Shown piece by piece: positions 15,269-22,069 of a stretch of DNA of 25,796 nucleotides. Under the pieces are notes generated by a model. It was not told where the DNA came from, ran no database searches, and was given only the letters and a program-made list of their open reading frames with translations. This DNA comes from a virus. Each line of letters opens with the position of its first letter. Within the stretch, counting starts at the first letter, position 1. The DNA is taken from positions 1 to 25,796 of the IMG/VR virus record IMGVR_UViG_3300032289_001936, one strand, 5' to 3'. The position numbers and the translations under genes are program-made.

Positions 15269-16678
15269 ATGTCTTCATTCAAAAATCTAATCAAATCAGA
15301 TATTTCAGTTGTACCTTATGAGGCTAACAAACAATGGTCTCTTTCTTATTGTCCTTATCCTACTTCTTCTCAATATTTAACAATATATAAAGGAACTAAT
15401 GTTCCTGGTGCTTTTTCTATCGATACAGATCCTGTAACTGAAAACCAATATGAAAGGTTAGTTTATGCTCAAATTAATCATTTATTTTATCAAACATATA
15501 CTGCTTCTTTAAATACATCATCTTTAGCTAATTCTATATATTATGAATCTGCTTCACAACAAAGACCAACAGCTTCATATTTTATATATAATGATAAATC
15601 ACAATTAGTTAAAAATTTCCCAACAGGAGCAAATGAAGGAATAAGAGTTATAACTGTTAATCAAAATGTATATGGTAATAAAATATTACCTTATACCTTT
15701 ATGTTGTCTTCTTCTGGCTATTTTATAACAGATGATGGATTTGGAAATCTATTAACATTACAAGGCTCAGCTGAAATATATATTCAAAATGGATATTTTA
15801 ATGCTGCTGGCTATTTTGCAGATAATATAATTGATGCTAATAGCTATATAGGAAATATATTCTATGCTCAAGGAATTGCTGTGATAACTAATCAGTCTTT
15901 TCAAACAATGTTTCCTTTACCTCCCTTAACATTTAATGATACTGTTTATTTTCAAACTACTGATTCTCCTAAGACAGTATCTCCTTTAACTAATGATAAT
16001 GGAAGAGGAGGAACTATAGATAATACAACTTTAACTTTATCTGGTAGTGCTAGTGAATTAGCTTCATGGACTAACAATGGAGATGGTACTATAGAATTGA
16101 ATGCTACTACTGCAGGCACATATACAATATATTATACAGTAGAAGCTAGTTATGATTGTGGGAATATAATAAGTAATAAAAGTAAAATTACTGCTGTAGT
16201 TACTACTACTCCTCCAACTACAACTACAAGCACAACAACAACTACAACAACAGCAGTTCCAACTACAACAACGAGTACTACAACTAGTACAACAACGGCC
16301 TCTCCATCTACAACTAGTACAACAACTACTACAACAACGGCAGCACCGACTACAACAACAACTACGACTACAACTACAACCACAACAACTACAACTAGTA
16401 CAACAACAACTACTACTACTGAAGCGTTAGTACAGTTAATTACATTGTATACTCCTTGTAGTTATAATCCTGGAACGAGTGGAACTACATCAAGTGATTT
16501 ATATGTTCTTCAATCTGTAGCAAATGCTGGAGCTCCATATTTAGGCACAGGAGTTCAATTATATTTAAGTAATAGATCTGCATTAACTAATGCTACTTCT
16601 ATAGCTGACAGTGCAACTAACATATATAATATAGGAGTTTCCGGAGTAATAGGATCAGATACCGGAATAAATTGTTAA
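15269..16678 (+). CDS. Adhesin-like tail protein with mucin-like Thr-rich linker
   Basis: A 469-residue protein in three parts. Residues 1-220 are beta-rich and share with the preceding protein a layout of 'ERLVYAQINHLFY...' then 'IRVITVNQNVYGNKILPYTF'. Residues about 225-311 (PLTFNDTVYFQTTDSPK... NNGDGTIELNATTAGTYTIYYTVEA) look like an Ig-like domain. Residues 312-384 are nearly pure Thr with some Ser and three A/V/S-P interruptions. The last 85 residues (VQLITLYTPCSYNPG... TGINC) contain two Cys and no homologous part in the neighbours, so they may be the variable receptor-binding tip. The gene lacks the GLYND module of its two neighbours. Two glycosyltransferase genes follow just beyond the next gene. 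The linker is probably extended and perhaps O-glycosylated (inference). Confidence 0.7.
   Translation: MSSFKNLIKSDISVVPYEANKQWSLSYCPYPTSSQYLTIYKGTNVPGAFSIDTDPVTENQYERLVYAQINHLFYQTYTASLNTSSLANSIYYESASQQRPTASYFIYNDKSQLVKNFPTGANEGIRVITVNQNVYGNKILPYTFMLSSSGYFITDDGFGNLLTLQGSAEIYIQNGYFNAAGYFADNIIDANSYIGNIFYAQGIAVITNQSFQTMFPLPPLTFNDTVYFQTTDSPKTVSPLTNDNGRGGTIDNTTLTLSGSASELASWTNNGDGTIELNATTAGTYTIYYTVEASYDCGNIISNKSKITAVVTTTPPTTTTSTTTTTTTAVPTTTTSTTTSTTTASPSTTSTTTTTTTAAPTTTTTTTTTTTTTTTTSTTTTTTTEALVQLITLYTPCSYNPGTSGTTSSDLYVLQSVANAGAPYLGTGVQLYLSNRSALTNATSIADSATNIYNIGVSGVIGSDTGINC
16202..16420 (+). repeat. ACN-codon repeat tract encoding a Thr-rich linker
   Basis: Seventy-three codons, mostly ACA and ACT, with some ACG/ACC and AGT/AGC interruptions, form an in-frame trinucleotide repeat. 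Three breaks of the type A/V/S-x-Pro (AVP, ASPS, AAP) divide it into four blocks. Slippage would change length in whole codons, so the linker could vary without frameshift. Its complement gives a long spurious open frame (poly-Val) on the - strand. Confidence 0.95.
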
Positions 16679-16682
16679 AAAA

Positions 16683-16690
16683 TATTTATA
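16683..16690 (+). promoter_or_regulatory. Recurrent TATTTATA motif, 3 nt before a start codon
   Basis: TATTTATA fills the 15-nt gap before ATG 16694 in the context AAATATTTATAATC, almost the same as at 4491-4498, and again only 3 nt from the ATG. Confidence 0.35.
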
Positions 16691-16693
16691 ATC

Positions 16694-16996
16694 ATGCCAT
16701 TATATACAGGATCATTTAGTGTTTCTTTTAAAAATGAATATACTATACATGAACATGAAGTTCGTTGTTTAGTGAAGGAAAGTGATTATAATTTATCCTA
16801 TAACCCAACTTTAGTTACAAATTATGCTAGTGGTTCATTAAAAGATTTTGCTACTGGTTCTAATTTTTATACTTATGCTACTGCTTTAGGATTATATAAT
16901 GATAATAATGAATTACTAGCAGTTGCTAAATTTGGTAAACCAATGCTTATGTCTCCCGATACAGATATGACCTTTGTTGTAAAATATGATACTTAA
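16694..16996 (+). CDS. Short structural protein with GLYNDxNELLAVAK module
   Basis: A 100-residue beta-rich protein. Its N-terminal half (YTGSFSVSFKNEYTIHEHEV, then CLVKESDYNLSYNPTLV) resembles the region before the end module of the protein at 14348-15265 (YFFTRVKNSEFNYTTNPSII). Its C-terminal half is GLYNDNNELLAVAKFGKPM ... MTFVVKYDT. It is therefore essentially a stand-alone version of that end domain, likely a small fibre- or baseplate-attached subunit. The DNA identity of the module suggests a recent duplication or gene conversion. It is followed after 17 nt by the first glycosyltransferase gene. Confidence 0.7.
   Translation: MPLYTGSFSVSFKNEYTIHEHEVRCLVKESDYNLSYNPTLVTNYASGSLKDFATGSNFYTYATALGLYNDNNELLAVAKFGKPMLMSPDTDMTFVVKYDT
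16887..16932 (+). repeat. Copy 2 of a near-identical DNA repeat encoding the GLYNDNNELLAVAK module
   Basis: This is the partner of 15156-15201, with 25 identical bases at its start, followed by four differences in 21. Three of the four are synonymous; the last alters the residue after AVAK. It lies near the end of the gene at 16694-16996. Confidence 0.8.
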
Positions 16997-17013
16997 AATA
17001 AAATAAAATTGTT

Positions 17014-17970
17014 ATGCAAAATTTACGTTACATTTGTGTTCAACCAAGATTACTTTATTATGCTTGGCAAGTAGAAGTTATGATAAATAACTTTATTAAA
17101 CATGGGATTAATCCAAATAATATTGAAATTTTAGTTGCTTGGAATCCAAGTGATTTAACTACTTCTGTACAAGCTAATGTTGATGCTTGGAATAAATTAG
17201 CAGCACATTATAATAATGTTAAGTTTTTCTTTTATCAAGATACTAGACAACATCCTATTCATTATATATCTTCTATTCGTCCTAATATTTTAAAACAACA
17301 TTTTGCTGCTTACCCTGAATTAAAATACGATGCTATATTTTATCACGATTGTGATATAGCATTTACTAAACAACCTAATTGGAATAGATTTTTACATGAT
17401 AGAATTTGGTATCTAAGTAACACTAATAGTTATATCAACTCAGATTATATTTTATCTAAAGGACAAGACGTATATAATAAAATGTGTGAAATAATAGAAA
17501 TAAATCCTTTAATTCCTAAACTAATGAATTCCAACTCAGGTGGAGCTCAATATATTTTAAAGTATATTGATGCTGAATATTGGGAAAAAGTAGAAAAGGA
17601 TAGCGAACAATTATATTATCAAATAACTCAACTTAATAATCAGAAAAAAGCAGCTGATCCATCCCACCATGAATTACAAATATGGTGCGCTGATATGTGG
17701 GCTGTACTTTGGAATGGTTGGTTAAGAGGAAGTGAAACTAAAGTAGTACCTGAAATGGATTTTAGTTGGGCTACTGATCCTATTAAACGTTGGGAAGAAA
17801 CAACTATATTCCATAATGCTGGTGTAGTTGAGGTGGGAGATAAATTCTATAAAGGAATTTATCAAAATGTTTTACCATACAACATAGAAGATAATTTTAA
17901 CAAAGATTATTGTTCTAGTTTATATTTTAATGAAATAAAAGAAACAGCTCAAAAATCATGTATAATTTAG
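17014..17970 (+). CDS. Putative glycosyltransferase (GT-A-like, DxD motif)
   Basis: A 318-residue soluble protein. The N-terminal part has the strand-helix order of a GT-A Rossmann-type fold (IEILVAWNPSD, NVKFFFYQDTR). YDAIFYHDCDIAF gives the metal-binding DxD (Asp112-Cys-Asp114). Later, SNSGGAQYILKYID and TTIFHNAGVVEVG look like acceptor-site and C-terminal His elements. It has no membrane segment. The donor and acceptor sugars cannot be told from sequence. The next gene is a second glycosyltransferase that overlaps it by 13 nt, so the pair probably acts in series. Likely acceptors are phage surface proteins (for example the Thr-rich adhesin just upstream) or host surface glycans; modification of phage DNA is less likely, as no base-modifying enzyme is seen here. 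Confidence 0.65.
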   Translation: MQNLRYICVQPRLLYYAWQVEVMINNFIKHGINPNNIEILVAWNPSDLTTSVQANVDAWNKLAAHYNNVKFFFYQDTRQHPIHYISSIRPNILKQHFAAYPELKYDAIFYHDCDIAFTKQPNWNRFLHDRIWYLSNTNSYINSDYILSKGQDVYNKMCEIIEINPLIPKLMNSNSGGAQYILKYIDAEYWEKVEKDSEQLYYQITQLNNQKKAADPSHHELQIWCADMWAVLWNGWLRGSETKVVPEMDFSWATDPIKRWEETTIFHNAGVVEVGDKFYKGIYQNVLPYNIEDNFNKDYCSSLYFNEIKETAQKSCII

Positions 17971-18725
17971 ATTATCCTCCCATATCATGTAGATGTATAA
18001 CTTACGGTAGAGTAAGTTTTTTAGAAGAAGCTATTGAATCTTTTCTAAAACAACAATACCCAGGAAAAAAAGAACTTATAATAGTAAATGATTATCCTCT
18101 TCAAACACTTAAATTTGAACACCCAGAAATAAAAATATATAATTTAGATTATACTTTTGATACTTTAGGTGAAAAAGAAAATTTTGCAGTTGATAAATGT
18201 TCATATGATATAATTGCTCTTTGGGATGATGATGATATATCTCTTCCCAACCATCTATCTAATATAGCTAAATTTTGGAAAGAAGACACTCATTTGATAC
18301 AATGGAATAGAGGTGTATTTATTAATGTTCCTAATATAGTTGATATAACAGGAATAGGAAATGCTGGGATGGTATTTAGTAAAGAAATATTTGAAAAAGT
18401 AGGAAGATATCCTTTAGAAAATGCAGGACATGATATGACCTTTATTTTTAGTATAAAAGATAATATACCTCCTTCTTCAAATATATATGCTAGTCCCCCT
18501 GATAATGAAGTTAGTTTTTTTTATGCATGGGGTGGTAGAGATTACCATGCTAGTGGAATGGGAACAGATACTCCTGATAGACCAAATATTATACAACGCC
18601 ATAAAGAATATATTGAAGGAAGAAGACAAAGAAATGAAATACCAACAGGAGAAATTTTATTAAATCCAAATTGGAAACATGATTATGTAAATTTATTACA
18701 TGAATTTGTTAAAACAAAACATTAA
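17958..18725 (+). CDS. Glycosyltransferase family 2-like protein
   Basis: A 255-residue protein with the GT2 plan. The N-terminal segment PISCRCITYGRVSFLEEAIESFL and KELIIVNDYPLQTL form the nucleotide-sugar-binding strands and helix. IIALWDDDDISLPNH (residues 85-99) gives the acidic metal-binding DxD (Asp90-93). AGMVFSKEIFEKVGRYP and ENAGHDMTFIF are the acceptor-side loop and the likely catalytic acidic residue. There is no membrane helix, so it is cytoplasmic. It starts inside the end of the preceding glycosyltransferase gene (13-nt overlap), which implies coupled translation. Substrates are unknown. Confidence 0.8.
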   Translation: MYNLDYPPISCRCITYGRVSFLEEAIESFLKQQYPGKKELIIVNDYPLQTLKFEHPEIKIYNLDYTFDTLGEKENFAVDKCSYDIIALWDDDDISLPNHLSNIAKFWKEDTHLIQWNRGVFINVPNIVDITGIGNAGMVFSKEIFEKVGRYPLENAGHDMTFIFSIKDNIPPSSNIYASPPDNEVSFFYAWGGRDYHASGMGTDTPDRPNIIQRHKEYIEGRRQRNEIPTGEILLNPNWKHDYVNLLHEFVKTKH

Positions 18726-18728
18726 TAG

Positions 18729-19157
18729 ATGAATAAATGGAAAAGTTGGGATGTGATAGATCCAACAAAATATTTTGGTTTTGTTTATAAAATAACTAAT
18801 AATAAAACAGGTAGGTTTTATATTGGTAAAAAAGTGTTTTGGAATAATAAAAAACACAAACTCACTAAAAAACAACTTGCTGAACAATCAGGACCAGGTC
18901 GCAAATCAACTCACGAAGTAATTCGTGTTGAGAGTGATTGGAAAACATATTGGGGTTCAAATAAAGAATTACTTGCTGATATTAAGCAATATGGAGAAGA
19001 AAATTTTGATTGTTGGATATTATCACAATGCAAAACTAAAAAACAACTCACCTATTGGGAAATGCACCATCAGTGTTTAAGTGAAGTTTTGATTGGTAAT
19101 AATCGAGCATATAACGATAATATATTAGGTAAATTTTTCACTAAAGACTTGTTATAG
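18729..19157 (+). CDS. GIY-YIG family nuclease (Seg-like, stand-alone)
   Basis: A 142-residue protein. FGFVYKITNNKTGRFYIGKK (residues 16-35) is the GIY-YIG core with Phe-Val-Tyr for the first motif and Tyr31-Ile-Gly33 for the second. SDWKTYWGSNKELLADIKQYG with ENFDCWIL follows, and Glu111 in YWEMHHQ fits the metal-binding Glu. This short version, without a clear DNA-binding C-terminal domain, is common in T4-like phages, as free-standing homing endonucleases or related housekeeping nucleases. It stands between glycosyltransferase and primase genes, a typical place for an inserted nuclease gene. It starts 3 nt after the previous stop. Whether it is mobile cannot be told from one genome. Confidence 0.8.
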   Translation: MNKWKSWDVIDPTKYFGFVYKITNNKTGRFYIGKKVFWNNKKHKLTKKQLAEQSGPGRKSTHEVIRVESDWKTYWGSNKELLADIKQYGEENFDCWILSQCKTKKQLTYWEMHHQCLSEVLIGNNRAYNDNILGKFFTKDLL

Positions 19158-19183
19158 GCAAAATAACTTCGTATATTGAGGTT

Positions 19184-20122
19184 ATGGATAATACAGCCTT
19201 ACTATTTCTAATAGAATCGGTACTAGGTAAAGGACAATCTACAAGCAAAGGTAATTTTGCTTTTAAATGTCCTTTTTGTACTCACCATAAAAACAAAATG
19301 GAAATTAACTTACGTACAACATCAAAACGTGAGAATTTTTGGCATTGTTGGGTGTGTGGTGCTAAGGGTAAGACTCTACTTAGTCTATTTAAAAAAATTA
19401 AGGCGCCACAAGGTAAAATTAATGAATTAAATATTCTAATTGTTCCGGCTAAAAAGGACAATCACACATCAGATATACTTGAATTTCCTAAAGAATTTAT
19501 ATCTCTTTCAAATACAATTGAAGATAAAATTGCTCAAATCGAAGCAAAACACGCTGTAAAATTCCTTAAAAAACGTGGTATTACACAAGACGATATTATA
19601 AAATATAATATTGGTTTTTGTAAAGAAGGTAAATATGAAGGTCGTGTTATTATACCATCATATGATGAAGATAAAAAACTAAATTACTTTATAGCTAGAG
19701 ATTATAAAGATACCTCACCACAAAAATATAAAAATCCTCCTGTATCCGCTAAAGATGTTATTGGATGGGAGTTATATATAAATTGGGATGCGCCAATTAT
19801 ACTTGTTGAAGGTATATTTGATGCTCTTACTATTAAACGCAATGTAATACCTTTATTTGGTAAAGTTATACATGGTAAATTAATGGAAAAACTAGTCAAA
19901 TCTTCTGTTAATCGTATTTATATTGCTTTAGATGCTGACGCTAGACGTGATGCTTTAAAACAAGCTGAAATGTTAATGTCGTATGGTAAAGAAATATATT
20001 TGGTAGAAATGGAAGGTAAAGACGCAAACGAAATAGGTTTTGAAAAATTTCTTAACACAATTGAGCAAACAGTACCTTTAAACTTACACAGTTTACTCGA
20101 AAAAAAACTACAATTAATATGA
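19184..20122 (+). CDS. DNA primase (T4 gp61-like, zinc finger plus TOPRIM)
   Basis: A 312-residue primase, close to T4 gp61 (342). An N-terminal zinc-binding domain has Cys29/Cys32 (KCPFC) and His54/Cys55/Cys58 (WHCWVC). After a linker comes the helical part AVKFLKKRGITQDDIIKYNI, then the TOPRIM fold with IILVEGIFDALTIK (Glu209) and IYIALDADARRDALKQAEML (Asp250, Asp252), the catalytic metal-binding residues. It makes RNA primers for lagging-strand synthesis with the replicative helicase. The ATG at 19184 follows a GAGG that is only 2 nt away, too close to be a normal ribosome site. Its end overlaps the next gene by 4 nt. Confidence 0.9.
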   Translation: MDNTALLFLIESVLGKGQSTSKGNFAFKCPFCTHHKNKMEINLRTTSKRENFWHCWVCGAKGKTLLSLFKKIKAPQGKINELNILIVPAKKDNHTSDILEFPKEFISLSNTIEDKIAQIEAKHAVKFLKKRGITQDDIIKYNIGFCKEGKYEGRVIIPSYDEDKKLNYFIARDYKDTSPQKYKNPPVSAKDVIGWELYINWDAPIILVEGIFDALTIKRNVIPLFGKVIHGKLMEKLVKSSVNRIYIALDADARRDALKQAEMLMSYGKEIYLVEMEGKDANEIGFEKFLNTIEQTVPLNLHSLLEKKLQLI

Positions 20123-20901
20123 TTGATAGACATGTCAACATTATAAAAGACCCTAAAATCAAGCGCATTGTTGAATACAGTGAAGGCGATAAACAAGTTA
20201 ATGTATTAGATAGCAGGTTTTACAGACGAAATGATAAATATTATCCTTCCGTAACATCAGTATTAAATTATTTTCCTAAAAATAAATTTTTCCATGAATG
20301 GCTTAAAGATGTAGGTCACAATGCTGATATTATTGCTTCTAAAGCAGCATCTGAAGGTACTCAAGTACACAATGCTATTGATCGTTTCCTAAACGGTGAA
20401 GAAATTAATTGGATTGATGAAAATGGAAGAGCAGAATACAGTCTAGAGGTTTGGAAGATGATCCTAAAGTTTGCTGATTTTTGGAATACACATAAACCAG
20501 AACTAGTAGCTTCAGAATACCACTTATTCTCAGACACTCACGAATATGCAGGTACAACTGATATAATTGTTAAATTAAATAACCAAGTTTGGTTACTTGA
20601 TATTAAAACATCAAACTCACTTCATACCTCTTATGATTTACAGTTAGCAGCATATGCTGTTGCTTGGAATGAAACACACAATACTTTAATTGAACGTACT
20701 GGTATTTTGTGGTTAAAAGCAGCTACTCGTGGAGAAGGTAAAAAAGATGCAATTCAAGGTAAAGGATGGCAATTAAAACCATCAGATAGTATTGCTACTA
20801 ATTTTGAAATGTTCAAGAAAATATATGACATTTACAAACTAGAAAATCCAGAATTTAAACCTATTACTGAATTATTACCTACATCAATTAAGATTGCTTA
20901 A
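20119..20901 (+). CDS. PD-(D/E)XK nuclease, RecB/Cas4-like exonuclease
   Basis: A 260-residue single-domain nuclease. The motifs in order are a His-containing helix (GTQVHNAIDRF, His84), Glu133 in SEYHLF, Asp148 in EYAGTTDIIV, Asp161-x-Lys163 in VWLLDIKTSNS, and QLAAYAVAWNE (Gln175), the full RecB/Cas4 set. I see no Cys cluster for an iron-sulphur centre. Overlapping the primase gene by 4 nt, it most likely acts in phage replication or recombination, for example by end resection or by degrading host DNA. The T4 counterpart is unclear. The gene is followed by a TATTTATA motif. Confidence 0.85.
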   Translation: MIDRHVNIIKDPKIKRIVEYSEGDKQVNVLDSRFYRRNDKYYPSVTSVLNYFPKNKFFHEWLKDVGHNADIIASKAASEGTQVHNAIDRFLNGEEINWIDENGRAEYSLEVWKMILKFADFWNTHKPELVASEYHLFSDTHEYAGTTDIIVKLNNQVWLLDIKTSNSLHTSYDLQLAAYAVAWNETHNTLIERTGILWLKAATRGEGKKDAIQGKGWQLKPSDSIATNFEMFKKIYDIYKLENPEFKPITELLPTSIKIA

Positions 20902-20903
20902 AA

Positions 20904-20911
20904 TATTTATA
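20904..20911 (+). promoter_or_regulatory. Recurrent TATTTATA motif (candidate late promoter)
   Basis: TATTTATA stands just after the nuclease stop and 30 nt before the small ORF at 20942. It could start the membrane protein/phosphatase unit. Confidence 0.4.
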
Positions 20912-20941
20912 TGTGAATAATCATTAAATAAAGTTACTAAA

Positions 20942-21025
20942 ATGAAAAAGAAAATTTATTTTAAAGAAATAATAATTAGTACTTGTATTTTAATGATGAT
21001 TATTATTAAACTATGTACTTTATAG
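20942..21025 (+). CDS. Possible 27-residue membrane microprotein
   Basis: ATG 20942 to TAG 21023-21025 encodes a basic start (MKKK), one hydrophobic helix (EIIISTCILMMIIIKLC) and a short tail. It ends 3 nt before the next gene, another small membrane protein, and starts 30 nt after a TATTTATA motif. Without it, 127 nt would be empty in a genome that otherwise has almost no gaps, which favours coding. No conservation test could be made. Confidence 0.45.
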   Translation: MKKKIYFKEIIISTCILMMIIIKLCTL

Positions 21026-21028
21026 ATA

Positions 21029-21313
21029 ATGTATAAAGAAATAATTGTTTTATTTGCTCAAACTTTATACAATATACTTAAAGTATTGGAAATAAAATAT
21101 ACATATCAAAATAAAATACCAGCACTTTTATTAAATTCAATTTGGATAAATTTAGTAGCATTAGCCTCTACGTATTATGCAATTGATGATTTGTTAAAAG
21201 GTAAATTTACTGTTGTTATATTTTATATAGTTGGTTCTGTTATAGGAAAATACTTAGGTATGAAATTTGGTAATCCTCGTAATCAAATTTGGAAAAAACT
21301 ATTTAAAAAATGA
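21029..21313 (+). CDS. Small membrane protein (weak DUF5698-like resemblance)
   Basis: A 94-residue protein with two clear hydrophobic segments, about residues 31-50 (ALLLNSIWINLVALASTYYA) and 58-77 (KFTVVIFYIVGSVIGKYLGM), and a shorter one near the start (EIIVLFAQTLYNIL). The end is basic (NQIWKKLFKK), suggesting a cytoplasmic C-terminus. The phrase IFYIVGSVIGKYLGMKFG resembles the 'YaxGfaxGxyvG' part of DUF5698 membrane proteins, but this is weak. It overlaps the phosphatase gene by 4 nt, so the two may work together at the inner membrane. A holin role is possible on size, but it is far from the GH19 gene. Confidence 0.75.
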   Translation: MYKEIIVLFAQTLYNILKVLEIKYTYQNKIPALLLNSIWINLVALASTYYAIDDLLKGKFTVVIFYIVGSVIGKYLGMKFGNPRNQIWKKLFKK

Positions 21314-22053
21314 CGTACAAAATAATCGTAGTATCTGACTTACATTTAGGAACAAAAGATAGCAAAGCAGAAGAATTTATAGAATTTTTAGAAAAACACC
21401 CAACAGATCTTTTAATATTAAATGGCGATATAATTGATGGGTGGGCGTTAAATAGAGGAGCTAAGTGGAAAAAGAAACACACTAAAGTTATTTCTAAATT
21501 ACTTAAATTATCTAATAAAACTCAAATCATTTGGATAAGAGGTAATCATGATGAATTTTTACAAGAATTTATAGGTGATCATTTTGGTGGAATAGAAATA
21601 AGAGAAGACTATAAAATAAAGTATTTAGAGCATATAGAGTACGATAACTGGAAAGAAAGATGCTATTATGTATTTCACGGAGATATAATAGATGTTTTTA
21701 TTACTAAATATAATTGGTTATCTAAACTTGGGTCAATAGGATATGACTTAGCTCTATGGGCAAATAGACAATACAACAAATATAGGAAATGGCGCAAATT
21801 ACCATACCAATCCATATCTCAAAAAATAAAAGCTAGTGTAAAAACAGCAGTGAGTTATGTAAATGATTTTGAAGTAACTGCTTTAAAAATGGCAGAAAAA
21901 CAAGGATGCGATGGAGTTATATGTGGACACATCCATCAACCAGAAGACAGAGTGATAGATGGTAAAAGATATCTAAATTCTGGTGATTGGGTGGAAAATA
22001 TGAGTGCTATTTTGATAGACTATCATGGAAGAGTCTATATGTATAATAATTAA
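21310..22053 (+). CDS. Metallophosphoesterase, LpxH-like (UDP-2,3-diacylglucosamine diphosphatase family)
   Basis: A 247-residue calcineurin-type phosphoesterase with all metal ligands: DLHLG (Asp10, His12), NGDIIDGW (Asp40), RGNHDEF (Asn79, His80), FHGDIID (His123) and CGHIHQP (His207, His209). The flanking phrases (DGW, a GxKWxKKH-type helix, SISQKIKASVKTAVSYVNDFE, YLNSGDWVEN) follow the LpxH-like family found in Bacteroidota, as I remember it. LpxH cleaves UDP-2,3-diacylglucosamine to lipid X in lipid A synthesis. The phage copy may therefore alter host outer-membrane lipid A, or act on another nucleotide. The coupling to a membrane protein gene (4-nt overlap) agrees with a membrane-side role. 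Arginine is mostly AGA. Substrate is inferred. Confidence 0.85.
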   Translation: MTYKIIVVSDLHLGTKDSKAEEFIEFLEKHPTDLLILNGDIIDGWALNRGAKWKKKHTKVISKLLKLSNKTQIIWIRGNHDEFLQEFIGDHFGGIEIREDYKIKYLEHIEYDNWKERCYYVFHGDIIDVFITKYNWLSKLGSIGYDLALWANRQYNKYRKWRKLPYQSISQKIKASVKTAVSYVNDFEVTALKMAEKQGCDGVICGHIHQPEDRVIDGKRYLNSGDWVENMSAILIDYHGRVYMYNN

Positions 22054-22061
22054 ATATTAAA

Positions 22062-22069
22062 TATTTATA
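22062..22069 (+). promoter_or_regulatory. Recurrent TATTTATA motif followed by a hairpin
   Basis: TATTTATA sits in the context TTAAATATTTATAGG, directly before the hairpin at 22070-22094 and 40 nt before the ATG at 22110. Confidence 0.4.

Noticed and set aside
16150-16383. Poly-valine open frame of 77 codons on the - strand
   Set aside because: It is the complement of the ACN codon tract of the Thr-rich adhesin; long open frames arise automatically there and composition is not that of a real protein.
16202-16420. CRISPR array
   Set aside because: The repeat is a codon-level ACN tract inside a gene; there are no repeat-spacer units of constant length.
14348-16996. Diversity-generating retroelement target and template
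   Set aside because: The shared module differs at mixed positions, not only at adenines, and no reverse transcriptase gene is in the window.
21029-21313. Holin
   Set aside because: Size and membrane segments would allow it, but it is coupled to a phosphatase gene and far from the GH19 enzyme, so there is no positive evidence.
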